Part shown: piece by piece, positions 1 through 8,424 of the stretch
Layout: each line of letters starts with the position of its first letter
How positions within the stretch are numbered: position 1 is the stretch's first letter
Source of the DNA: Thalassocella blandensis
Lineage (GTDB): Bacteria; Pseudomonadota; Gammaproteobacteria; Pseudomonadales; Cellvibrionaceae
Length of the DNA stretch: 42,709 nucleotides
NCBI GenBank assembly: GCA_945882995.1
Contig: CAMCXE010000006.1
Location: forward strand, 1 to 42,709
Reading direction: 5' to 3'
Translations under genes and position numbers: made by a program
Notes under the pieces: generated by a model
Told to the model about the DNA's origin: nothing
What the model saw: only the letters and a program-made list of their open reading frames with translations
Database searches by the model: none

Positions 1-70
1 GCAACCAATCGTCCATGGAGGGCGGCAGCAGGAAGTTGGTGTTGCGATCAATGGTTATGAAGCGGGACAT
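1..70 (-). CDS. IS1182-like transposase, N-terminal end (partial)
   Basis: An ATG at 70 on the minus strand opens a frame beginning MSRFITIDRNTNFLLPPS and staying open to the window edge (23 codons). As I remember them, IS1182-type DDE transposases begin MSRF..-DR-T..LLPPS..DWLP, and this matches closely. No catalytic residue lies inside the window, so activity cannot be judged. The gene is divergent from gpsA, and the end of the element should fall somewhere between 71 and about 190. I could not fix it because the opposite terminal repeat is outside the window. Confidence 0.6.
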   Translation of the reverse strand, partial: MSRFITIDRNTNFLLPPSMDDWL

Positions 71-233
71 GGCGGCATTCTGTGGTGTGGGAGGCCTATT
101 TTCTCATGGGGCCTAACGACGGGCCAGGAAAGTCCGACAGGCTGCTAGAAGCCTCAGTTGGATCACCAAAATCGGCGCAACCCCTTGGCGCGGATTGGTT
201 TATAATTTGCCGCTTTGCTCGAGGACTCGTGTT

Positions 234-1262
234 ATGCCCAGCGTGAACCCCTTGCGGTACCGCGTATGTGTTTTAGGTGGTGGCAGTTTTGGCACTGCTC
301 TGGCCAATATCATTAGCCGCAATAACCAAGACACTTGGCTGTGGATGCGCGATGCCGAGTTGGCGGCGCAAAGCCTGCACACTCGCGAGAACGCCCGCTA
401 CCTGCCCGGCTATGCACTGGATGAGCGCTTACAGATCAGCGCCGATTTAGCCTTGTGTGTGGCAACCAGCGATATTGTGGTGATTTCCATTCCCAGCCAT
501 TCGTTTCGCGAAGTGACGCGACTCGTGGCGCCGTTGATTAAGCCCGGTTGCATTGTGGTGAGTACCACCAAGGGGATTGAGGCGACGGGGTTTACCTTGA
601 TGAGCCAAATTCTGGAGGAGGAGCTGCAAAACGTCCGTATCGGCGTATTAAGTGGCCCTAATTTTGCTAAAGAAATTATTCAAAACCAGTACACCGGCAG
701 CGTAATTGCCAGTGCGCACGCCGAAGTGCGTGCCATAGTCCCGCCGATTTTCTCGTCCAAAACGTTTCGTATCTACAGCAACCGGGATAAATATGGCGTT
801 GAGTTGGCGGGCGCCTTAAAAAATATCTATGCGGTTATCACCGGTATGGCGGCAGCCTTGGGCTGTGGCCACAATACGACGGCCATGTTGTTAACCCGCA
901 GCTTGGCGGAAATGGGCCGTTTTGCTCATAAACTCGGTGCCGATTCTATGACCTTTCTGGGCTTGGCAGGGGTGGGGGACTTAATCCTCACCTGCACCTC
1001 CGATTTAAGCCGCAATTATCGTGTAGGCTATGCCGTGGGCTCAGGTAAAAATCTAGCCGAAGCCTTGGAGACCATTGATGGGCAGGTAGCGGAGGGAATT
1101 AATACGTTAAGAATCGTCAAAGCTAAAGCTGATGAGCTAGGTGTTTACATGCCGTTAGCCAGCGGTTTATTTGCGGTGTTGTTTGAACAACGCGAACTGA
1201 CTAGCTTAGTACACGCCTTAATGACCGGCGAAATTGCCACTGATGTTGAATACGAAACCTAA
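234..1262 (+). CDS. gpsA: NAD(P)-dependent glycerol-3-phosphate dehydrogenase
   Basis: Cytoplasmic enzyme that reduces dihydroxyacetone phosphate to sn-glycerol-3-phosphate, the backbone of phospholipids. The Rossmann loop GGGSFG is at residues 15-20. SGPNFAKEI starts near 140. The family signature [11 protein letters not shown] has its catalytic lysine at about 196, and [23 protein letters not shown] follows. At 342 residues it is the usual length. I chose the ATG at 234 because homologues start just ahead of the Rossmann strand; a longer frame from 195 adds an unlikely leader. TATAAT at 201-206 could be the -10 element, but no convincing -35 stands at the right distance. It is followed at short spacing by a DUF4389 gene and sixA, an arrangement also found in pseudomonads, so these three probably form an operon. 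Confidence 0.97.
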   Translation: MPSVNPLRYRVCVLGGGSFGTALANIISRNNQDTWLWMRDAELAAQSLHTRENARYLPGYALDERLQISADLALCVATSDIVVISIPSHSFREVTRLVAPLIKPGCIVVSTTKGIEATGFTLMSQILEEELQNVRIGVLSGPNFAKEIIQNQYTGSVIASAHAEVRAIVPPIFSSKTFRIYSNRDKYGVELAGALKNIYAVITGMAAALGCGHNTTAMLLTRSLAEMGRFAHKLGADSMTFLGLAGVGDLILTCTSDLSRNYRVGYAVGSGKNLAEALETIDGQVAEGINTLRIVKAKADELGVYMPLASGLFAVLFEQRELTSLVHALMTGEIATDVEYET

Positions 1263-1282
1263 CTTTTAAGAGGCCGCTAACT

Positions 1283-1600
1283 ATGGACAATAATCAATTA
1301 AAAAATAATGTGCTGTCGCCCACGCATTGGTTGCGTTTGGTTTATATGTTGCTATTTGCGTTGTGTTTGCAGGTTGCTTCTTTTGTGATGTGGATGTTGG
1401 TAGTTGTGCAATTTATATTTGCCTTGGTGACTGGGCGCGACAATCAAAATTTGCGGAATTTTGGCCGCAGTCTTACCGCCTATATTAATCAGGCGCTGCT
1501 GTTTTTAACCTATAACAGTGAAGCAAAACCCTTCCCATTTGCCGATTGGCCGCAACCACCGGCAGAGGCTCCGGCGTCGAGTATAGAACGGAGCGAATAA
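1283..1600 (+). CDS. DUF4389-family small inner-membrane protein
   Basis: A 105-residue protein. A hydrophobic block at about residues 17-50 (RLVYMLLFALCLQVASFVMW and onward) can form one long or two short membrane segments. It is followed by the conserved patch VTGRDNQNLRNFGRSL and a proline-rich cytoplasmic tail. The patch and the position between gpsA and sixA fit the DUF4389 family, whose function is unknown. It starts 20 bases after the gpsA stop, with an AAGAGG-like ribosome site, so it is probably co-transcribed with gpsA. Confidence 0.85.
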   Translation: MDNNQLKNNVLSPTHWLRLVYMLLFALCLQVASFVMWMLVVVQFIFALVTGRDNQNLRNFGRSLTAYINQALLFLTYNSEAKPFPFADWPQPPAEAPASSIERSE

Positions 1601-1609
1601 GTACTGCAC

Positions 1610-2068
1610 ATGGAACTATTTTTATTGCGCCACGGGGAGGCGGGTTACCAAGAGCACATTGACGCGCAGCGTGAGCTCACCGAGCGAGGTACCTTGCAGC
1701 TGCAGCAGATCCTGCGAGCCAGTCACCGCGCGTTGGATACCGTGCAAAAAGTTTGGGTGAGCCCTTATGTGCGCACGCAACAAACTTTCGCGGTAGCCAA
1801 GGGTTTTTTGCCGCCCGATGTGGCCGTGAGCACTACCGAGCTACTGACGCCGGAAGAAGACCCGTTGTTTATGCTCGGGGTGATTGAGCGTGCCAATGTG
1901 CAGTCTGCATTGCTGGTTACCCATCAACCCTTGGTGGGCACGCTGTTAAATTGGCTGTGCCATTTTGCGCCGGGTGAACATGTTATGGGCACCAGCGCAT
2001 TGGCCGCCTTGGATGTGGACGGCTTTTATCAAGGTGGTGCCAACCTGCGCTGGCTGCGCCAGCCTTGA
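1610..2068 (+). CDS. sixA: Phosphohistidine phosphatase SixA
   Basis: Histidine-phosphatase-superfamily enzyme that removes phosphate from phosphohistidine on phosphotransfer (HPt) domains or PTS proteins. The catalytic RHG motif is at residues 7-9 (H8 is the phospho-acceptor). The second active-site histidine is in LVTHQP (H105). At 152 residues it matches SixA rather than the longer phosphoglycerate mutases. It lies 9 bases after the DUF4389 gene and is very likely in the same transcript. Whether it acts on the hybrid sensors further right cannot be told from sequence. Confidence 0.9.
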   Translation: MELFLLRHGEAGYQEHIDAQRELTERGTLQLQQILRASHRALDTVQKVWVSPYVRTQQTFAVAKGFLPPDVAVSTTELLTPEEDPLFMLGVIERANVQSALLVTHQPLVGTLLNWLCHFAPGEHVMGTSALAALDVDGFYQGGANLRWLRQP

Positions 2069-2246
2069 GCCTAGAACCTTCAGCGGAATCACCCGCGTCT
2101 GCGCAGTTGCTTGGCGCGCCAAACAAAAATTGAAATGACGGCTTAGCAAACGGTTGCCCGTTATTTTCACACTCATTAGCTCCTCCCATTACGCGATATT
2201 TTGGCGTCCGGCCGAAATTTTATTTTCAACTTTTATGTGGTGCCCC

Positions 2247-3098
2247 ATGACAGCATCAGAGTGCGAATTTGAGCTGGGCGAAATGCATTTTGCCGGCAAA
2301 CGTTGGGGCAACCCGCAGGGTCAGCGCGTACTGGCGCTGCACGGTTGGCTCGATAATAGCGCCAGTTTTGATTTTTTAGCCCCTTTATTGCCCGAGCTGG
2401 ATTTGGTATGCCCCGACTTGGCTGGGCATGGCAAAAGTGATCATCGCTGCCATTTTGGCGCCTACAACATTTGGCAAGATGTGGGCGAGGTGTTTGCCAT
2501 GGCCGACGCGCTGGGTTGGGAAACTTTCAGCCTGCTTGGCCATTCACGCGGTGCGGCAATCGCTATGTTGGCGGCGGGCACCTTCCCCGAGCGTGTGCAA
2601 AATCTCGCCCTGATTGAAGGTATTTACCCGTTCACTACGGATGCCCAAGACGCCCCTAAACAATTGGCCGAGTCTATCCTTAGCCTTAAACAACAGGCGG
2701 CAAAGCATCAAACCATTTATTCCATGCGCGAGCGGGCTATAGAGGCCCGTGCCAACGGGCTTTACAAGGTTCCGCTGGCCGATGCTCGCGCCCTGGCTCA
2801 GCGCGGCCTGGAGCATTTTGAAGGCGGTTTTACTTGGGCCCATGATTACAAATTAATGGCCGCCTCCGAGGTACGGTTTAGCCGCACCCAAGTGGAAGCT
2901 TTTATTGCCGCCATTCAAGCCCCTATCCATTTGGCCGCGGTGGATGCTGGCCTGTTAACCACAAATGCTGAAGTCACGGCGTGGTTGGCCACTGAGCCTA
3001 AAATACGTGTGGAGCTTTTGTTGGGCAGTCACCATTTGCACATGAGCGGCCAGTGCGAAGCCGTGGCTGCTTGGCTGCGTGCGAGTTGGTTGCTGTGA
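2247..3098 (+). CDS. Alpha/beta-fold hydrolase
   Basis: Probable serine hydrolase of 283 residues. It has an oxyanion-hole strand LHGWLDN near residue 31, the nucleophile elbow GHSRG with Ser100, a candidate acid in AAVDAG, and the catalytic His in GSHHLHMSG at about 262-263. The substrate cannot be inferred; esterases and C-C hydrolases share this pattern. The frame is open from 2154, but the extra 31 residues are unlike the family, and MTASECEFELGEMHFAG at 2247 gives a normal first beta-strand. It is separated from sixA by 178 bases, so it probably has its own promoter. Confidence 0.88.
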   Translation: MTASECEFELGEMHFAGKRWGNPQGQRVLALHGWLDNSASFDFLAPLLPELDLVCPDLAGHGKSDHRCHFGAYNIWQDVGEVFAMADALGWETFSLLGHSRGAAIAMLAAGTFPERVQNLALIEGIYPFTTDAQDAPKQLAESILSLKQQAAKHQTIYSMRERAIEARANGLYKVPLADARALAQRGLEHFEGGFTWAHDYKLMAASEVRFSRTQVEAFIAAIQAPIHLAAVDAGLLTTNAEVTAWLATEPKIRVELLLGSHHLHMSGQCEAVAAWLRASWLL

Positions 3099-3245
3099 TG
3101 TGGGTGCCGCAATGTGGATGAATCTTGCTTCAATGTGCGGCTTAGTGAATGAATAAGTCCGAACCACGAAGAACGTTAAAACCTAACAAGGCAATTTTTC
3201 CACCGCACCTATCTCCGATATTTCACCGGTATTTACTGCACCACT

Positions 3246-4001
3246 ATGTCTATGCGTCTCGATCGATTTATCGCAAACCATAAACGGGTTTCGGCCTTTC
3301 AGGTGCGTCTGCTGTTGGCGCAGCGGCAGGTGCGTGTGAATGGCGAGGTGGTGTGTGATGGCAGCCGAGGGCTTACCGAGTTTTGCCATGTGCAATTGGG
3401 CGCGGAAATTTTGCAGGAGCGCACACCCATCTATTTAATGCTGCATAAACCCAAAGGTTGCGTCAGCGCCGCGCGCGACGCGCAGCATCTCACACTGTTG
3501 GATTTAATCGACCCAGCCTTGCGGCCACAGCTGCATCTGGCAGGGCGGTTGGATTTTAATACCACGGGGTTGGTGCTGCTAACCAATGATGGCCGCTGGT
3601 CCCGCGCACTAACCGAGCCCCAGCACAAAACGCCAAAAACCTACTGGCTGCAAACCCAAGACGTAATTACCGAAGATTACGTGGCCAGTTTTGCGCAAGG
3701 GATGTTTTTTGCCTACGAAAACCTGTGGACCCAACCCGCAACGCTGCGCATCCTCACACCCTATACCGCAGAACTAACCTTGTACGAAGGCCGTTATCAT
3801 CAGGTTAAACGCATGTTCGGGCGTTTCAATAACGAAGTTTTACAATTGCACCGCTTGGCCATAGGTGCGCTGAAATTGGATAACACGCTAGCACCGGGTG
3901 AGTATCGCGCTTTAACGCCGGCGGAAACACATGGCATTTTGGCGGTGCGTGATGGCTCCTTGATTGATAGGTTATTGTTGTCTGGGTGTGTGCAGCGCTG
4001 A
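3246..4001 (+). CDS. rsuA: 16S rRNA pseudouridine synthase, RsuA type
   Basis: Isomerises a uridine in rRNA to pseudouridine; in E. coli RsuA the target is U516 of 16S rRNA. An N-terminal S4 RNA-binding domain (MRLDRFIANHKRVS... to about residue 60) is followed by the catalytic domain. The motif GRLDFNTTGLVLLTNDG holds the catalytic Asp (103 counting from the ATG at 3246). GRYHQVKRMFG is the usual closing motif. Two ATG codons are possible (3246 and 3252); the second matches the usual MRLD start, and neither has a strong ribosome site. RsuA is preferred over RluB/E/F because of the overall length and the short S4 lead-in, but the sub-family is not proven. Confidence 0.88.
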   Translation: MSMRLDRFIANHKRVSAFQVRLLLAQRQVRVNGEVVCDGSRGLTEFCHVQLGAEILQERTPIYLMLHKPKGCVSAARDAQHLTLLDLIDPALRPQLHLAGRLDFNTTGLVLLTNDGRWSRALTEPQHKTPKTYWLQTQDVITEDYVASFAQGMFFAYENLWTQPATLRILTPYTAELTLYEGRYHQVKRMFGRFNNEVLQLHRLAIGALKLDNTLAPGEYRALTPAETHGILAVRDGSLIDRLLLSGCVQR

Positions 4002-4224
4002 TTTTTTGAATGGTCGCGAGGGTTTATTTCGCGCGGTTGAGTGAGCGCCTTTTCGCATATGAAGGCCTGTCTAGCCATCGCATCTCAGTCCCTGGCAGGG
4101 TGTTTATGCGTGTATTGTCGGAGGTGATTTGGTACCTTGACGTGGCTCGTAGCTGTCAAATTTTTTTGCTTTTGAACGGTCGCTTAACGCGTAACCCGCA
4201 CAAAACCGTAACCTGTAATTGTAG

Positions 4225-4242
4225 GGCGCACTTTAGTGCGCC
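4225..4242. repeat. Perfect hairpin in the 471-bp gap after rsuA
   Basis: GGCGCACTTTAGTGCGCC forms an 8-bp perfect stem with a TT loop. There is no T-run behind it, so it looks like an intergenic palindromic repeat more than a terminator. The rest of 4002-4377 has only short, compositionally poor frames (4010-4312 and 4249-4563), which I do not accept as genes. Confidence 0.55.
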
Positions 4243-4377
4243 GTTTCGGTGTGTCTGTACATTCGGTGCAGCGCGCCAAGGCGAGGCCCTGCGGAGAAAT
4301 CCATTGCGTTAGGCTCCATGGACGTTAAGGAAAATTGCGCTTTGCTGTGCGCTGGCCGGTTGTTTGGCTCTATCTAC

Positions 4378-4420
4378 TTGAAAGCCCCCACTATGGGTAT
4401 TATAGTTCCCATATTGGGAC
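4378..4420 (+). promoter_or_regulatory. Promoter and operator-like palindrome of the nucleotidyltransferase gene
   Basis: TTGAAA (4378-4383) and TATAGT (4401-4406) are spaced by 17 bases, a good sigma-70 promoter. Overlapping the -10 and running downstream is the near-perfect palindrome GTTCCCATATTGGGAC (4405-4420). A partial sister site, CCCA-CTA-TGGG, lies at 4387-4397. Because the downstream protein has an N-terminal winged helix, autoregulation through CCCA/TGGG sites is a reasonable inference. Confidence 0.5.
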
Positions 4421-4472
4421 TTAATGAGGCTAAAGGGTTCGGTAATGCGTATGCCTGTAACACAAAACCAGC

Positions 4473-5063
4473 TTGGGAGACGCGCTTTTCAGCAAAACCC
4501 AGCAAAAAGTACTTGGCTTGCTTTTTGGTAAGCCAGATCAAAGCTTCTTTACCAACGAGATAATCCGTTGGGTGGGGTTGGGCAAGGGTACTGTTATGCG
4601 TGAGTTGGAGCGAATGCTCCCGGCAGGGTTAATTGTGCAAACCCAAAGGGGTAACCAAAACCACTATCAGGCCAATCGGCAGTGCCCCATTTATGTCGAT
4701 TTGGTTGCCATAACTGGCAAAACTTTTGGTATAGGCGATGCCATTAAAACCCTATTGGCTCCATTAGAGCCGCAAATTACCCAAGCCTTTATCTTCGGCT
4801 CAATTGCTAAAGGAGAGGCAACAGCCGCAAGTGATATAGACCTAATGCTGGTGGGTGATGATTTGAGTTATGGCCATATCATGGAATTGCTTGCCCCGGC
4901 GGAAGAAAACTTAGGCCGCACCATAAACCCCACGCTTTATACTCCTCAGGATTTCAACGCAAAACTCACCGCAGGCAACCAATTTTTGCAACGCGTATTA
5001 GCGCAGGCCAAAATTGTATTATGGGGTGAATTGCTCTCAGCGAATAATGAATTTAAAACGTAA
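4473..5063 (+). CDS. Winged-helix DNA-binding protein fused to a minimal nucleotidyltransferase
   Basis: Residues 1-80 form a MarR/ArsR-like winged helix (LFGKPDQSFFTNEIIRWVG, then ELERMLPAGLIVQTQRGNQ). Residues 100-190 form a polymerase-beta-type nucleotidyltransferase with FIFGSIAKGE (Gly109-Ser110) and the metal ligands D121 and D123 in SDIDLML. Family members are single-protein regulators whose NTase reaction is unknown. Only a TTG at 4473 is available as a start in this frame, and a TAA stands five codons upstream. A better-looking start, ATG 4445/4451 (MRMPVTQNQL), is one frame away, and losing one G of the GGG at 4475-4477 would join it. So this is either a TTG start or a fresh frameshift. 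The stop codon lies inside the terminal repeat of the element at 5061. Confidence 0.8.
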   Translation: MGDALFSKTQQKVLGLLFGKPDQSFFTNEIIRWVGLGKGTVMRELERMLPAGLIVQTQRGNQNHYQANRQCPIYVDLVAITGKTFGIGDAIKTLLAPLEPQITQAFIFGSIAKGEATAASDIDLMLVGDDLSYGHIMELLAPAEENLGRTINPTLYTPQDFNAKLTAGNQFLQRVLAQAKIVLWGELLSANNEFKT

Positions 5064-5226
5064 CTATTCAGCATATTTCCCCGTCATCCCCGCGCAGACG
5101 GGGATCCAGCGGTCAATAGACGGTTTTTACTTGAGTGAATATCGTGATAGCGTCGGAGCAGTTGCCATCTGGATCCCCGCCTTCGCGGGGATGACGTGAG
5201 AAAATGAAAATTGTGCTGAATAGTTA
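5061..5226. repeat. MITE-like element with inverted REP pair
   Basis: 166 bp bounded by a perfect 13-bp terminal inverted repeat, TAACTATTCAGCA at 5061-5073 and its complement at 5214-5226. Inside it are two inverted copies of a GTCATCCCCGCG/CGGGGATCC hairpin (about 5082-5109 and 5168-5196), a repeat type common between proteobacterial genes. The two arms could fold into one long cruciform. The first three bases (TAA) are the stop codon of the upstream gene. The element encodes no protein. The rest of the gap to 5325 shows nothing I recognise. Confidence 0.75.
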
Positions 5227-5325
5227 CCATTAATTTATCCCGCCGAAGCCGGACCAGCCCAATTTTTGGCCAAGCGCCTTTGTCGCAGAATTGTTATTCC
5301 CCGCGCCCACTCGCCGCCACAAAAT

Positions 5326-6681
5326 CTAATGCAGCGTTTCCCGCAGCCGCTTGAGGGTTGCTACTAGTAGCGGTTTGACCAGTTTGAGTTGCGCTAAGGT
5401 TTCGGGGTTGGGTTTGCTGGTGGTGGTAATGGCAATAAAGCCCAACAATAGGTCTTCGAAATAGCCGGGAACCACAATGAGTGGGGCCTGGCCGTGGGCG
5501 AACAAGTCCTGTGTCATTAGCAACGCCTGTTCCTGTGTGCTCAAGTAGGCACTGCCTCGGGTTTGCTCGATGTTGAGCAAAAACCCTTCAATGCCCGTGA
5601 GGCGCTGCGGGTCGCTGATTATTTGGCCGCTGCTGCCCGCGGAATTGGCGCAGCAGACTAATTTGCCTTTGCTGAGCAGCCAGCAACTCAGGCTTTGTGT
5701 GCCGTCTATGGCCGCTTGGGTGTGGGTGAGCAATGCTTGCGGCAGCCCTTGGCCCTGTGGGTGTGCCAGGGCTGGCAGTAATGGTTGCAGCAGGCTGAGG
5801 GCACGTTGCTCTGCGTTGTTGGGTGCGGGGCGGCCGCCGTTTACCAGTGCTAATTGCAGTACCACGCGGGCCAATAACAGTTGTTTGGAAACCGGTTTGG
5901 TGAGGAAGTCGTTGCCCCCAATGAGGTAGCCGCGCACCCAGTCGTCGCCTAAATCTTTGGCGGTAAGGAATATCACCGGCAAGTGCTCCACCGTGTGTTG
6001 TTGGCGCAGCAGGCGGCAGGTGTCGTAACCGGACAGTTGCGGCATCATCACGTCCAAAATAATCAGGGCGATATCCGAATGCTGGGCAAGTAGCTGCAGC
6101 GCCTCTTCACCGCTTTGCGCTTCGATGAGTTGATAGGTCTCCCGCGATAATAGGCGGCTTATTACCATGCGATTCACGGGGTCGTCGTCCACTACCAATA
6201 GTTTTGGCCCGGTGCGCGTTGGTTGTGCGGTTGGGGGTGTAGCTACTGCGCTGGTGAATGCCTCTTGCGGCTCCTGCGCTGTTTGGCGTTCGAGCAGGCA
6301 GGCCGGGTTATAGGGCAAGCTAAAACTGAATACCGAGCCTGAGCCAGGTGTGGAAGACACCTGAATTAATTCCACCAGTTGTTTGGTGATGGCCAAACCT
6401 AGGCCAGTACCCTCTTCAGTGGCTGGGTGAAAAATCGCAATGACGAGATCTTGCGTGCCAAAGCAGATATCCCCATTGGAGTGCTCCATTAATTCCACCA
6501 CAAACTGGCTGTGCAATTGTTTAGTGGGTTGGGCGCTGTTTATCGGAGCCGCCGGGTCACCTTGCGGGCTGTTCAGTAATTCGCCGACGGCCGTCGAACC
6601 CCATTGCTGGGGGTAAATTCTTCTAAGCCCCCAGAGGTGCCAAGCCAGATACGACCTTGACGATCCTGCAAAATATTCCAA
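5326..6681 (-). pseudogene. C-terminal part of the decayed sensor: ATPase tail, receiver, GAF-like domain
   Basis: A 451-codon frame. Its first ~30 codons are out-of-frame propeller sequence. A shredded ATPase segment follows: the DTGIGI box is reduced to TQDLVIAIF, while EEGTGLGLAI survives. The receiver domain is well kept (LLVVDDDPVNRMV, phospho-Asp in ALIILDVMMPQLSGYD, Lys in FLTKPVSK). The last ~180 residues look like a GAF-type domain that the intact paralogue at 8425 lacks. A start inside this frame could still produce a free receiver, but I see no ribosome site supporting that. Confidence 0.7.
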
Positions 6682-7379
6682 ATGTAGTTGTATTTGGGTG
6701 CGGCAGGGTCAGAGGCGTCAACCTTGAAGTGCTCGACGTCGTCCGTGGCCGGCCTATACAGGTTCAGTCCGCCGCTATCGGTGGCTACCCAGAGTCGCCC
6801 AGCCCGGTCCACCAGCAAATGCCAAACGGCGATGCTGTTGAGTGCGTTTGGTGCGCCGGTGGCGGTGTATTGGTGGAACTCCTCGGTGTGCTTGTTGAAA
6901 CGGTGCAGCCCGCCGGACCCTGTGCCCACCCAAATATTGCCGTCGGCGTCTTCGGCGAGACTGAGGGCAGGGTCGGCTTGGAGCGCTTTGGGGTTGCCGG
7001 TATCTTTGGTGTAACGCTTAAAGGTACCGGTTTTGCGGTCGAATCGATTTAAACCCACCTCGGTGCCCACCCAAATGTCGCCGTCCCGGTCTTGCAGCAT
7101 GGACAATACCGCACTGTTACTAAGGGTGCGTTTGCGGCCAAATTGGTGGGTGTAATTCGTAAACACCGCCGTGGCGCGGTTGTGATAATTCACGCCTTGC
7201 GGGAAATTGCCCACCCATAGGTCGCCGTCTCGGTCGATGCAAAACGCGTGGGGGCTGTCGGTATTAATGCTGCGCTCGTCCCCGTCTTTGTGGCGATATT
7301 GAATAAAGGTTTCGGTTAGGTGGTCGTAACGTAGTAACCCAGAGTGGTTAGCGGTGATCCACAGATCCCCTTGAAGATC
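6573..7379 (-). pseudogene. Middle part of the decayed sensor: propeller blades after the nonsense codon
   Basis: In the same frame as the N-terminal part and reading on directly from the TAG. Blades such as LWVGNFPQGVNYHN, IWVGTEVGLNRFD, IWVGTGSGGLHRF, LWVATDSGGLNLY and IWLGTSGGLEEF are clear. The frame runs into unrelated sequence at about 6600 (NGVRRPSANY-stop), where the downstream piece continues in another frame. Confidence 0.75.
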
Positions 7380-8303
7380 CTAGGTAATGGACTCCACCAC
7401 CTGGGCAATCAGCATATTTTTTTTGCCGGCTCTGATGGGCAGGCGCGTGAACTCCTTAAGGTCGGCGGAGAGCCGGTGTAAGCCGCCGCCATAGGTGCCT
7501 ACCCAGAGTCGGCCTTCGGCATCCTCTTCTAAAGCGTTGATTTTAGAAGTGTTGAGCGCCGTTGGGTTGTTGACGTCGGCAAGGTAGCGCACGCCCTGTA
7601 AGGCTTCCCCCGGCTTAGGCAGTTGGTCCACGCGCATCAGCCCAGCGTCGGCGGTGCCAATCCACAAACGGTTTTGGCTATCAATTTTGATGCGCCGGAT
7701 GCTGTTGCTGGACAGGCTTTGTGTATCCGCCGGGTCGTGCCGGTAGTGGCGAAATGTGCCGCGTACTGGGTCCATCACGTCCAGCCCGTTTTGCGTGCCC
7801 AACCAGAGCAAGCCTGTGGCATCGAATGCGAGGCTGCGGATGTAGTCTTCTCCGAGGCTGTTAGGGTTTTGGGCGTCATGCACGAAGGACTCAAAGCGAT
7901 CCCCTGCACGGTCGTACCGGTTCAACCCTTTTTGTGTGGCCAGCCAAAGTTCGCCGGACTTGTCCACCGCTAGGTCCCACACAAAATTGCCGCACAATTG
8001 CCCTGAACCCAGCCGGCCCTCGTGGTAAAACACCAAATTGTGGCCGTCGTAGCGCGCTACGCCGTTTTCCCCGGCAAACCACATAAAACCCTGCTGGTCC
8101 TGCTTGATAGCATTAACCGCACCTATGTTGTCGCGCAGGTCTGCATCGTTGGTGAGCAGATGCTCGAAGGAGAGGTTGTCGTTGCCCGCACGCGCAGGCA
8201 TGGCGGCGGCTAGACCTAGCAGCAACACGCCATACAGCGCACGAAGCAGCACACGAAATAGCAGCGCCATGGGGAGGCTAATGTGTCCTTGCGGAGGGGT
8301 CAT
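7380..8303 (-). pseudogene. N-terminal open part of the decayed sensor: signal peptide and propeller
   Basis: A 307-codon open stretch starting at ATG 8303 (or the internal ATG at 8270). It holds a cleavable signal sequence and about five propeller repeats (FMWFAGENGVARYDG, LWLATQKGLNRYD, LWLGTQNGLDVMD, LWIGTADAGLMRV, LWVGTYGGGLHRL). It ends at the premature TAG. If translated it would give a periplasmic fragment with no output domain. Confidence 0.8.
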
Positions 8304-8424
8304 GGTGTTCTGCCGGGGGAATAACTGCCTTGAGTATAGACAGGCCCCGTGTTTTGTCGTTTGTTACCTCGGGCCTCTGCAAATGGCTATACTCTGCGCC
8401 AAAAAATGGGTTAATAGGCCAGTT
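8304..8424. promoter_or_regulatory. Divergent promoter region between the two sensor genes
   Basis: The gap holds TATACT at 8388-8393 for the plus strand, and the same hexamer on the minus strand at 8338-8333. For the rightward gene, TTACCT (8364-8369) at 18 bases is the best -35 candidate. No good -35 is seen for the leftward relic. Weakly supported. Confidence 0.3.

Larger units (their letters stand above)
5326..8303 (-). pseudogene. Decayed propeller-type hybrid sensor kinase
   Basis: Minus-strand relic of a periplasmic-propeller hybrid histidine kinase, a paralogue of the intact gene at 8425. Reading from 8303: a signal peptide (LLRALYGVLLLGLAAAMPARA), then propeller blades of the type IWVGTxxGGLxRF. 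An in-frame TAG at 7382-7380 interrupts (VVESIT-stop-DLQGDLWIT), and the same frame then continues to about 6600. There the reading frame shifts and the remaining blades, Y_Y_Y domain, membrane helix, HisKA domain and N-box are missing. What follows is only the end of the ATPase domain (EEGTGLGLAITKQLVEL), an intact-looking receiver domain and a GAF-like tail. With the phospho-acceptor His lost it cannot work as a kinase. Confidence 0.85.

Noticed and set aside
4010..4563. Two overlapping ~100-codon frames after rsuA
   Set aside because: Rare amino acid make-up, no ribosome sites, and they overlap a repeat hairpin, a promoter and the real start of the next gene.
7380..7382. Programmed readthrough of the TAG in the sensor relic
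   Set aside because: The relic also has a frameshift and has lost its kinase core, so plain decay explains the stop.
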